Of a DNA stretch of 64,000 bases, positions 12,601 through 22,240 are shown one piece after another. Each line of letters starts with the position of its first letter. Within the stretch, counting starts at the first letter, position 1. The position numbers and the translations under genes are program-made. Source of the DNA: Amaranthus tricolor (taxonomy: Eukaryota > Streptophyta > Magnoliopsida > Caryophyllales > Amaranthaceae); assembly GCF_026212465.1 (NCBI RefSeq), contig NC_080052.1, positions 31,418,326 to 31,482,325 of the forward strand, read 5' to 3'. A model generated the notes under the pieces. The model had not been told where the DNA came from. It saw only the letters and a list, made by a program, of their open reading frames with translations, and ran no database searches.

Positions 12601-14511
12601 AAGACATATCAAGGCAGGAAAATGAATGTAAAGAAGTTACATACCCGCAATGCACAATCATGGACTCCCTTACATCATAAGAATCATCCCTTTGCTTCAA
12701 AGAAGGATATCCTCCAAACTCAGAGCCTCCAAACTCAGTTTTTGATGAATTCTCTTCATAGACATATGTTAAATTATACACAGGGGAATATGAAGGTGCA
12801 TCAGGCATTAGTGCAATTGCTTGCTTCTGATCAAGATAGCAAACGGGACAAGCTGTAACAAAAAAATTTGAACGAACTATAAGTTATATATATGATAAAA
12901 AATTGGAAAAATTGTCATGAATAATCCCAATTTTCCATCTCTTGTGAATAATTCCTATTGATTATTTCTAAAATCTAAATAATCCAACCTTTGTATATTT
13001 TTTGCTAACAGCATCCCTTACTGCATTTTAACCGGTACCCACTAGCCGTTTCACTCACTTCTTCCTCCTTATGCTTTTTCGTTGGTCTATACCAACTCCT
13101 CTTTGGTGGTAAGTACCAACAGTAACCGGTTAAAATGTGCCAAGGGGTGCTATCAGCAAAAAATATACAAAAGTTAGATTATTTAGAAATAATCAATAGT
13201 AGGAATTATTCGCAGTGGATGGCAATAGGTGGGAAATTTGGCCTCCACAAGAAGCAGTACTAGAGGAATAAGAATCAACATCAAACGGACAAATCTAAAG
13301 TGCAATAAACTTACGCCGTGGTCCTGTTCGTTTAGGATCAGCTGGTGGCGGCGGTAATGCAAAATGTTGACAAGGATTTCCTGGAGGAAGTGTATATCCT
13401 GTGAAATATTTACGATCCACAACTTGCACTGCACGAGCAGGCAAGGGCTCATCACTTGCACGAGTGCTATTATTGAGTGGAGCAGATAAGTGTGCAACAC
13501 TTGCAGATGTACGGTTGTTTATCGTAATACTTGCAGGACCTTCATTCCCTCTCGAATCCTCACCTAGTAAACAACCATTGACAAAACATCATTACACTAA
13601 TTAAGTGCCACCAAATCTCCATGAGCCAGTAAATCATAACCTCAGCAGAAACAGAATATTTTTGTTTTATCAATCACAGCTTCTTTCTTCCGACCCAGTG
13701 TCACATGATTCGATAAACTCCTTGTGAATCTCGAATCAAGAAAAGCGAATTATGGTCGTCTTTAGGCTATTCTTGGGAAAACTTGAGCAAATAACGAATT
13801 CAAAAAGCGAATTTGCTAACGAATGAATCATGCTACACCGCTCCGACCCAACAAGGAGCAAAAGCTTGTTTGCATCCTCATATCCAACAAAACAAACTTG
13901 GCTTGCAATCTCACTCATTAAATATCCATATAAACAAGAACACTAACAAGTATAAAAATCTTCCAAAATTCTACACATTAAAATTATCAATGAACTTCTA
14001 AGTTTTTTCACAATATTCATACCCAGCACACTAAATTCCTTGAAAATATAATCCTAAATAATCAATACATGATCATCACTATTCACCAAGTACAATCAAT
14101 CCCCATCAAAATACAAATCAACAGATAATCCAATTTCAAACAAACTCAAATCTATAGATCAGGAAGCAAAACCAACTACTATAAGCAATGCAGGATCAAT
14201 AAAACAACAGAAATAAAACAAAAATTGGGAAAAATCAAACCTTTGCCGACATAAAGAACCCAAATAAAGACTGCAGCAGAAACCAAACAAAGAAACAGCA
14301 TCCCAACCTTTTTCCTGCCAACAGTTTTGCACAACCAATGGAACAACCTTTCCTTATCCTTCATCATCTTGACTGGTTTTCTAGTACTAAAGGGTGGTGG
14401 CGGCGGCAGTGGTGAAGATAATTGATTTTGTAATAAATTATTCTGCAATTGTTGCTGCAATGATCCATAACTTGCAGAACGCAAACCAAGACCCAATGAG
14501 CCTCCACTCAT
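6630..14511 (-). CDS. TOD1/MUCI70-family (DUF616) glycosyltransferase-like membrane protein, nine exons
   Basis: Exons on the minus strand: 14511-14241, 13563-13315, 12852-12645, 12541-12432, 12348-12149, 10170-10067, 8992-8805, 7743-7544, 6869-6630. All junctions are GT-AG and the phases agree, giving 589 aa. The N-terminus is cytosolic, Gln- and Pro-rich. One membrane segment lies at about residues 69-88, giving a type II topology typical of Golgi enzymes. The DUF616 region spans about 150-510 and shows GYTLPPGNPC, RTGPRPCPVC, EFGGYPSLKQR, FFMFLDEET, YSIWMDGKLEL, ISRHYKRFDVFEEA and EVDRFTSRDQISF. The tail is Pro-rich, then very basic. In Arabidopsis, MUCI70 acts in seed-mucilage pectin and TOD1 is reported as an alkaline ceramidase; which activity applies here cannot be read from sequence. 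Introns 5 and 6 are long (about 2.0 and 1.1 kb) and carry repeat debris. The exon 9 acceptor was chosen by frame and has a weak pyrimidine tract. Confidence 0.9.
8393..8553 (+). repeat. SINE-like interspersed repeat in intron 7
   Basis: The segment reads 'caacaacaacaatgccaaag' followed by '...cttaatccgagaagattggg' and later a C/T-rich 'cctccttatccgggcttg'. A related copy lies at 9176-9290, in the next intron upstream. This wording recurs as short dispersed repeats in many plant genomes. I could not define an internal promoter or a target duplication, so 'SINE-like' is a resemblance only. Confidence 0.4.
9176..9290 (+). repeat. Second copy of the SINE-like repeat, in intron 6
   Basis: It shares 'cttaatcccaaaagat', 'gggtgtgactaggtttt' and 'ttagacttgggatcggcaatg' with the 8393-8553 copy, in the same order and orientation. 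It is more divergent at its 5' end and has lost the CAA run. Confidence 0.4.
11217..11305 (+). mobile_element. 3' tail fragment of an RTE-type LINE in intron 5
   Basis: It matches the extreme 3' end of the RTE LINE at 62100-62975. Both share 'ttgcc(a/g)cc...ccttccctcc(c)', then 'tctatg...ggatatactgggt' and a terminal ATGATGATG-like run. Only the last roughly 90 bp remain, as expected for a strongly 5'-truncated insertion. Confidence 0.6.
11864..12020. repeat. MITE-like repeat with GAGACGGTCTC hairpin end, intron 5
   Basis: The left part has 'tttcaccgtgagacg' and the right part has 'cgtctcacagtgagacggtctc' followed by 'atacaagact'. The outer segments are inverted relative to each other, and the right end alone can form a hairpin. 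The same module recurs elsewhere in this window (17.3-17.7, 21.7, 25.9-26.1, 27.0-27.2, 33.0 kb). Borders are approximate. Confidence 0.4.
13698..13842. mobile_element. Small TIR element (MITE) in intron 1 with 8-bp flanking duplication
   Basis: The octamer CCGACCCA occurs at 13690-13697 and again at 13843-13850. The left end reads TGTCACATGATTCG. The right end, reverse-complemented, contains TGTAGCATGATTC, so the ends are inverted repeats, offset by a few bases from the octamers. An 8-bp duplication suggests the hAT superfamily. A related copy lies in an intron of the kinase gene at 60092-60240. Confidence 0.6.
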
Positions 14512-14978
14512 TGTGTCTGATAGTATTCAGGCTCACTTCTCATTGGCCTTTAATCTTATCAATGTAATGTTTATTGAATTTGATCAAGAACAATACTTTA
14601 CCCAACAATCTGAACAACCAACCACAAAATTTAGTTAAATTTTGGAATGGATAAGAGAAATTATAGAAAACCCAACTCCAAAAAGCTTCAAATCAACCCA
14701 AAAACCTCACTTTAATCAACAATATGATGAACTAACCACAAAATTTAGGGTAAAGATGAGATCTCATACACTTTTGTGGGCAAACCCAATTCAGAAACAA
14801 TGAAAAGTGACTAAAAATTAAAATTTTCTGTGCTTAATATCAGTAATAATCAAGTGGGTACAAGAAAAAACCCACAAAGCTTTAGGTGATTTGGATCAAA
14901 CAATGTGAGTTGATGAAATTGAGTAATAAGGAGAGAGAAAATTGCACTCTAATTGACTAATCAATCAATAATGTTCTG

Positions 14979-14986
14979 TATTTATA
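14979..14986 (-). promoter_or_regulatory. TATA box of the TOD1/MUCI70-like gene
   Basis: The minus strand reads TATAAATA here, followed after about 30 bp by a CT-rich segment suited to a transcription start. It lies about 470 bp upstream of the ATG at 14511, so the 5' UTR would be about 430 nt, or shorter if spliced. The assignment rests on motif and position only. Confidence 0.5.
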
Positions 14987-16151
14987 ACATATGATAGAAA
15001 TTATTTTTTTAGGGTAAAAGAAGAGAAGTGACGTAAATATAGATTTGTGATTTAACCTTTTGTTTGGGCTTTTTAGGGTTTATAGGAATTCAATTTATTT
15101 ACATTAGGAATTGCAGGTATGAATCTGAGTATGAAAAGGAAGATGCAAAATTATTTTTGGTGGGTTATCTTTTAACAGATCAGTTTGAAAATATAACAAA
15201 ACATTAAAGAAAGGATATAATTTTCATGATTATGAATTGGAATTAATAATAATTATTATTCTTTTTATTAACAAAATCCCTATAATTACTGATAACATAT
15301 GATTAAAAAATTAAGGAAAACAGAAACGTGCTAAGATGCGCCATGTGAGTGTGAGAGATCCAGCTTTCTTCGGCTACCTTTGTCTAATTGGTAGAGTTTA
15401 GAATTTGTAATTGACATGGAATTATGGAAACTTCAACTACCCAAGTCATAAATATCCCTAAAATGACTCATAACATGAATATTAGAATTATAGTCTACAA
15501 GTTTAGTAGTTTGTAAATTACAAGATATTGATCAAAATTATAATTTGCAAAATGATTGAATTTTTAGACTGTAATTCACAAATAATTTGTTAAAAATAAT
15601 TATTTAATAATTAATTTTTTATACTTCCTCCGTTCCATGTTATTTGCAATATTGTAAGATAATGCACTATTTATTCATCATCTTTAATCAATAAGTTAAA
15701 ACATAATCAAGTGAAATGTTGTTGATTTGTCTCAATGTATAGATTTTTAATATTAAATTTTAATAATTTTTTATTATATATAGTTAGAGATATAAATGAT
15801 TGAATTAGTACATTACTACTCCTCCTATCTTCTATGTGAAGATGGTTTTAAAAGTATAATAATTGTCACTTCATAAAATCAAATTATTATGACTAATTTG
15901 ACATAATGAAATTAGATTACATGTAAACTAAAAATCAAGTTAGTAACAACAAACATGAAAGGTTATTGCTAATAGCGAACAACTGAATAACTATTTCTTA
16001 TAAATTTTTTGATTAAAAATTATAATATTGTAAAAAGAAGATAATGTTTTCTCCTTTGTTAATTGTTAGTAATAGTCAATACATGAAAATATATTTTTTT
16101 CTTTTTTTTTGGATTGTTCGTACTCTTAATTTTACTCTATTTTTTAGTACG

Positions 16152-16443
16152 TGTTAAGGAACCAACTCAACCAAAAGCTTAAGCTGATGGTTGAGGGTCC
16201 ATGATATGTTATATACTCTAACGCGTCGCCTCACATGAGAGCTCTTTGGGCTCAAAGTGTGGATGCGACACATGTCCTCCTCCATACCTAGCGCTGAATA
16301 TTCCACTTTACATGAGGAGTGGTTGAGATTCGAACCCGTGATCTCTTGTTTCACTGATTTCTGATATCATGTCAAGGAAGCAACTCAACCAAAAGCTTAA
16401 ACTAATGGTTAAAGCTTCATGATATATTATATATACTCTAACA
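16152..16443 (-). mobile_element. TRIM (terminal-repeat retrotransposon in miniature), complete
   Basis: Two direct terminal repeats of about 71-74 bp lie at 16152-16222 and 16370-16443. Both run from 'tgttaagg(a)' or 'tgtcaagg(a)', through 'caactcaaccaaaagctt', to 'tatactctaac'. On the minus strand the LTR is followed by TGATATCAGA, a decayed form of the initiator-Met-tRNA primer site TGGTATCAGAGCC. The interior of about 147 bp is non-coding and contains 'agattcgaacccgtgatctc'. Such an element must use proteins of other retrotransposons. Flanking pentamers GTACG and GTATA only partly match. Confidence 0.75.
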
Positions 16444-17462
16444 GTATAGTTAAACATGGAGAAATTACTTTTAATTTCTCTCTATGTTTTAGTAAAATGA
16501 ACAAATAAAAAAAATATATATTAGAAACTACAGGAGAATATTTAATAATAAATTATAATAAGACTTATAGAAAATCGAACTTAATTCATTAATTTTTTTA
16601 ATGAAAAAAAGTTCAGTTTTTCAAACTTTTACCCAGCAGGTCAGCAATACTAAACGTGCTGATACCCTAACAAGTACGTGGTGCCTTGGCCCAATGAATA
16701 CAGACGGCCAACCTTCATACATGCGGGCTGGACAATATCAGCTTATGGTTCACTTCTGTTTGAAGTAAAAAAGATAGTGTCCAAAAAAAATTAATGGAGA
16801 AAACTACAACCTATACGAAAAACACACAGATTTTCATTTAAGAATAATTAAAATGAGATAATTTTAAATTGAGCTAAATAGTTTAATTAAATTAAAATTT
16901 AAATTTTTTAACTTTTTAACTATTTATTTTTAATTATTTAATATTTAATATGTCATTTTATAAGTGAAACAATAATTTAGATGTCAAAATTTCTCTTTTA
17001 GATATGAGTATGGTATGTCTATTATCTTTCCGCGAAATCCAAGCTTTGAGTGAACATAGGGATTGATGACTATGAATATGTTGGATTGATCTCAATGTGT
17101 AGTTTCATAATAGATAGATATACAATAGATATTTATAACTTTAATTTTAGATATTTGATAATATTTTCTATAAAAATTGACGTTGAAATATGAAGCATTG
17201 TTATCTAGCATATGAGCTTCTAACATTTTGAAGGATCACTGATAATAGAAAAATAAATAGAAAAAACTCAATGATACCGAGAGAATAAATGTTTAGACAC
17301 AAATTCTCATGTGAGACGGTCTTATTGAGAGGCTCTTCATATTCATGGGTTGAATAACTCAAATAATATAACTATTAATTATCAGCATATAAACTCTTTA
17401 TTTTGAGCTCAGTCTTTTTAGCTCATATTAAAATTTAATTTTTGCAATGTGAAAATTCGGGA

Positions 17463-17742
17463 TACACAAATTCTTGTGTAAGATAGTCTCTTTGAGAGAC
17501 CATCTCTTATTAGCCCAGCCCATTATATATTTTAAAAAATATTCTAAGTAGGCATTTAAAATAATATAAGTAGACATTTAAGATATAAAAAGTAGGCATT
17601 AGAAATACGATAAGCAAACATAAAGAATAATATAAGCATGTATTAAGAATATGATAAGTAGACATTAATCTTAATAGATTGGGTTTGAGATACGTCTCTC
17701 AAAGAGACGGTCTCTCAAGAGACTAGTGAGAGACTAGTTGGG
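17463..17742. repeat. MITE-like element with TCTCTCAAAGAGAC inverted ends
   Basis: The left end holds 'agtctctttgagagac' and the right end holds 'gtctctcaaagagacggtct' followed by further self-complementary sequence. The interior is a run of near-repeats of the form 'aa(t)ataagtagacatttaa' every 20-25 bp. Another piece of the family begins at 17290 ('tgtgagacggtcttattgag'). Exact ends and target duplication are not clear. Confidence 0.5.
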
Positions 17743-18966
17743 ATACATATGACTACAAAACTAAATGAGTTGTATTCAATGGGTTGTCTTAACTCTTACT
17801 GCGTATTGTTTGGGTCAATTTCAGGCCCAGCTGTATTAAGAAGTCTAATATAGATCCATTGGTTATTAGGCTTCACACATTCTTGGTTCTCCTTAACAAA
17901 AAATCTATGGCTTTTAGTACAAATTTAGAAATTAAATCTAAATCGAAATTTAATATCTTTTCCTTTAAGAAAGTTGTTCTCCTTTTTTTAAATTGTAATA
18001 TTAATTCATCGTTGAAGATTAAAGATAAAATTTAAATGAATAAAAGAAAAAATAAATAACATAATAAAGATAACAGCATAAATAAATGGAACAAACTTAA
18101 ATAAAAATATGTATTATTTTATAGATTCAAAGGTAATAATATGTTGAAAGTAATTTCCACCACTTCTATATTCGTAAAAATAGAATATGCTAACTTTATA
18201 ATGAGCTCAATCTAGTCGATTTTTTATCCTTGCTTATTTTCTATTTTAAGTTAAAATTTGAGTTTAAATGAACTATAATCAAATTTGTTCTACTAAATGC
18301 CTTTTTTACCTATTTTTTAAAATGTGTTCTTCTCATAACTAATAATTTCTTACAAATATGGATAGCATGATAAAAGAATTTTGTTCATTTTTTAAATAAT
18401 CATGTTTTGACTTTTGACCAATGAGAAAACAAAAATTGTTTTCGTTTGGCTTCTTTAATTAAAAAAATTAGCTAAAAATCGTTTTTCAAGCTTGTTTACT
18501 TTGTAATTAATCATGTATTGACCAAGCTTTGATCAAGTTTGTTCATGGTTTATTAATAAACATATAAACTTATTTAATTTTCATTTTTAGAATAATATTC
18601 TACTAACGAGTGGATTATATGAATTTTTATAAAAAATTAGTAGCAATATACTTTTTTTAGGTTCTTTCAAATTATTCGCAAGGACATGTATACATACAAT
18701 AAATTTTTAATATGTATTTATAAAATTGTATGATAAGTTTATTCGTACTCTTTATCTACTTATTTTGGTAAAGTAGACTTGTTTAACGAAGCATGTTTAA
18801 ATACAGGTTAATTTTTAATGATTTGAATTAAATTAGATTAGAGTTTTAATGCATATAAGATTAGAATAGATTGAATCAACTATTCATTAATGTCATTGTA
18901 AATCAATCATCTTAATAAATTAACAGGCCTAACTACTTTTGAAGGAGTTAGATCAAATACCTTGAC

Positions 18967-19284
18967 AGCCCGTTTGGTTAGTAGCACTAAATGATGGTAA
19001 TGAGAATGATTTATAGTGTAAAATTTCATCAAAAGTTTCATATATTCCCATGTTAATGTATATGAAACTTTGATCACAAAAAATTATTTTTGTTTACAAA
19101 TTTTTATTATCATCTAATACCACATTTCTCAATGGCAATGCATTGGAATGGATTTTATGAAGAAAATGAGATGATTGGAGTTGAATAAGCATGACCATCA
19201 AGGTAGCCAAGAGATTTTTCAACTAAAATTATACTAATTTTTCATTTCCATTACCACCATTTATTACTACCTACCAAACGGGTC
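18967..19284. mobile_element. MITE family A, copy 1
   Basis: The ends are inverted: the left starts CCCGTTTGGTTAGTAG, and the right end reverse-complemented starts CCCGTTTGGTAGGTAG. The interior is about 300 bp and non-coding. It matches copy 2 at 33299-33608 over its whole length in the opposite orientation, including 'tgatgaaattttacactata' read on the other strand. I could not identify a clear target duplication. Confidence 0.7.
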
Positions 19285-19379
19285 ATAAAAGTCATCATCT
19301 TAAGTAATTTTAAACTTTTGCTTTCTTGTTGCATATATTTTTTTACACTATATTTAATTCGTCATCATCATCATACCCA

Positions 19380-19565
19380 ATCATGGTTATTAAAATCACG
19401 ACTTTGATTTACGATTTTACGATTTTACGATCCAAAAATAAAGCGAGTGATTTGAATCGTAGGTAGAATCGTAAGTTGGTAAAATCTTACGATTTTAATT
19501 GAAATAAAATTTGTATACAGGTAGAATCACAATACGATTCAACGATCCTACGATTTTACAATTCG
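19380..19565. repeat. Internally repetitive ACGATTTTACGATT-type repeat
   Basis: The stretch carries several copies of TACGATTTTACGATC and the inverse GAATCGTAAG, so both orientations occur within 180 bp. It is probably a small transposon fragment or an internally repetitive MITE. No clear ends were found. Confidence 0.35.
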
Positions 19566-19844
19566 ATTCTACAAATTAATTATTCTTATTTTAAATTGTT
19601 CTTATGTACCATCTTTCATTAATTTTTCTTACAATTTAACAATCCATCATCATAATTTAACAATCCATCATCATAATTTTAAAAAAATAAATTTCTTCAT
19701 CGTTATAAAGATTTAAACTAATTATTAAATATTTTTCTATTTCATTTTTAAAAATAAAGTGAATGAAACTTTAATTAATAAACTAAAACTTTTGATGTGA
19801 ATAATTATGACTAGATAGCAAAATTAAGTTTATTTAATAATGTG

Positions 19845-20168
19845 CGGTTAAAGAGTCTCTCGACTCAAGAAAAAAACTTCAAAGAGAGTGTAGCTACCCA
19901 AAAACCTGCAACTTACAACACACGTTGACCATTAACAATAATGTAAGAAATAATAGTAAATAAATACAATTAAAGAAAATAAAAATAAAAATAAAAAGTA
20001 AAAACAAGGAGGTAGTAACATAGAAAGAGTAAGAGAACGCTATGAAAAGGGTAAGAAACTATAAAACGATAGGTAAGTGAGACATAGTCAGTAATCTAAG
20101 ACGTGAATAAGGCGTCTCTAACTACCTCTATCCCTGGTCAGGTCTTTAGAAAGATGTAGTTCATACAA
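19845..20168 (-). mobile_element. RTE-type LINE 3' fragment, minus strand
   Basis: The reverse complement of 20080-20150 reads like the C-terminal coding end of the RTE LINE copies at 27.6 and 62.6 kb: a DRGSWRR-type segment, then 'cttattcacgtcttagatta'. The lower part down to 19845 would be 3' UTR; its 'ctcgactcaag' resembles sequence near 27350. It is heavily decayed. Confidence 0.5.
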
Positions 20169-20770
20169 ATCACTAATATTTAAATATTATTGTTAAATAA
20201 AATTATTTCAGTATCAAAAATTATTTTTGAAAACTAAATTTATATCAGTCTTGGAAGTTTAAATCTTTCATTAACTTTAATTAGCTTATTTTTGGAATAA
20301 GTTAATGATTAAATTAGAACAATAATTATGATAATGATAAGGAGGAAAAACCTTTTTATCTTAGAATATTTTATGTCTTTAATGGGAAGGAATATACCCT
20401 ACAATTTGTCGTTAATCAAAGCGTATCAACTCATTACAAAGACACAATGTAAGTATGTAACCAAAGAATACACTAAGAAACCAGCTAGCCCACAGATTTC
20501 ATTTCCTCTAAGCTTGGAAACACAATTGAAAATGACATTTCTACCTCCTCTTTTGTACTTTTATATGCAATAAGTGATTTTATTAGTGCAATAATTTCTT
20601 TAATCTCCCTTTGTGTCGTTCATTAAGAATTCAATGACTTTTTCTTAATGACTTAAATAAACATGTATTAATTATACTAACTAATACTTCTACAAATTGT
20701 TTATTGGTGGTAGTTATTCCTACTCATATTATCTACTACTTATACTTATCTTATTCTATAAAATAACAAA

Positions 20771-21101
20771 GGGAAATTACCAATGGTACTCATATATTTT
20801 TGCACTTTATCTTTAGTACCCCTGTGTTTTTTCAATTATCTATGATACCCCCAACATTTCATGCTAATTATAACCGTGACATTATTCAAGTTTTTGCCGT
20901 TATCTTACCGTTAAATCTTTTTAAAAGGAAATAAATAACAAACTAACCATGTTGGTTTTTAAAAGGATTTAACGGCAAAAACTTGAATAATGTCACGGTT
21001 GTAATTAGCATGAAATGCTGGTGGTACCATTGATAATCGAAAAAACACAGGGGTACCAAAGATAAGGTGCAAAAACACAAGGGTAGCATTGATAATTTCC
21101 C
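20771..21101. mobile_element. Fold-back (long-TIR) element, 331 bp
   Basis: Two arms of about 140 bp are inverted copies of each other. The left arm runs GGGAAATTACCAATGGTACTC to about 20915. The right arm begins near 20965 and ends '...attgataatttccc' at 21101. The two share blocks such as 'aacttgaataatgtcacggt' and 'attagcatgaaatg' in opposite orientation. A spacer of about 50 bp separates them, so single-stranded DNA or RNA would form one long hairpin. There is no coding content and no clear target duplication. Confidence 0.8.
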
Positions 21102-21116
21102 AATAAGAAATATGTA

Positions 21117-21260
21117 ACATATCATTTAACGATCATCTTGAGCTTTTAATTGAATTGGTTTCTTAACGTGGTATTAGAGCCAACATGACAAGAAGTCACT
21201 TTTTGAATCTCACACACCCCCATTTTTCATGTGAAATATTTAAAATGAATATGAGATGGT
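21117..21260 (+). mobile_element. TRIM fragment with primer-binding site
   Basis: The sequence 'gcttttaattgaattggttt' plus 'cttaacg' is the 3' part of the same short LTR seen in the TRIM at 16152-16443, here in the plus orientation. It is followed by TGGTATTAGAGCC, one base off the initiator-Met-tRNA primer site, and 'aacatgacaagaagtcac'. Interior and second LTR are lost or unrecognisable. It lies 16 bp from the fold-back element. Confidence 0.6.
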
Positions 21261-21980
21261 CCATACTGTAACCACACAAAAACTACAACATAATTTGCTT
21301 TTAGTGAAATATATTTAGCAACATTTAATTTAAATGTTACTACTTTAAATTTTTAATAGTATATATAGTGGACTTGGTGACATTTATTAGACCATTTAGC
21401 AACATAATAAAAAATCATATTAAAACTTTCCACGTCATAGGATCTAGTGACATTTTTCATAAATGTCATTATATGCTATAGTAAGAATTACATATGCTAA
21501 ATAAAGTGTCACTAAATCACTTTATTTTAGAACCTAAAATAAAAACCAACAACTATTAGTCTATTACACTAAATATGAAATCAATAATATTTTTTAATGC
21601 CACTAAATTCAATGCCAAAAAACGTTAAATTTATTATAGTTTTTAAAGTCCAAGAAATCTCAAATAAAAGGACATTTTACAATATATAACATATCCTTAT
21701 TCAACCAGTCTGCTGAGAGATAGTCTCTCTAAGAGACGTCTTTCAGGCCCAGCCCATTAAAGCTTAATACCTATTCTTATTCTATAATTTCTTTATAGAC
21801 TAATTTAATTAGAAATTGTCTCTCAAAAAATGTCTCATACAAGAATTTATACTCCTTATTAACTTAACTTTTTAGTTGAATTGTTATTTTAACAACCAAC
21901 CTAATATATATTGACCATGGTATAAATAGTTCCTAACCTTAAAATCTCACAGTGGGTCCTCAAAAGATAGTTACATAATA

Positions 21981-22240
21981 CTCCCTTCGAATCAATTTAG
22001 TTGTCCCATTTTTCTATTTGGCAAAGTCTTTTTACTTGTCTCATTTCTATTTTTGTCAATCTTTTTTTACCTAAATATCCTTAGTTCACACAAGTAATTA
22101 CGAATATACCTCCATATACCTTACTTACCCAACTACCCTTCACTACTTATCCTTTACTACTTACCCTTTTTAATGGAGCCCACACCATTCTTAATAACCG
22201 TGCCCAAGAAAATGAGACATCTAAATTGATTCGGAGGGAG
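21981..22240. mobile_element. Stowaway-type MITE (Tc1/mariner), complete
   Basis: The terminal inverted repeats CTCCCTTCGAATCAATTTAG and its counterpart 'ctaaattgattcggagggag' differ at one position over 20 bp. The element is 260 bp, non-coding and flanked by TA on both sides (21979-21980 and 22241-22242), as expected for Tc1/mariner insertions. Confidence 0.85.

Larger units (their letters stand above)
14987..18966. other. Intergenic region with small repeats only
   Basis: No protein-like frame is seen. It contains the TRIM at 16152-16443 and the hairpin-ended MITE at 17463-17742. A Stowaway-like remnant beginning 'acttcctccgttcc' lies near 15631, and related sequence reappears near 61400-61570 and, reversed, near 52750-52870. 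The rest is AT-rich and featureless. Confidence 0.6.

Noticed and set aside
16320..16345. tRNA-like 'agattcgaacccgtgatct' as a tRNA gene or SINE head
   Set aside because: It lies inside the TRIM between two direct LTRs with a Met-tRNA primer site, so it is part of the TRIM interior.
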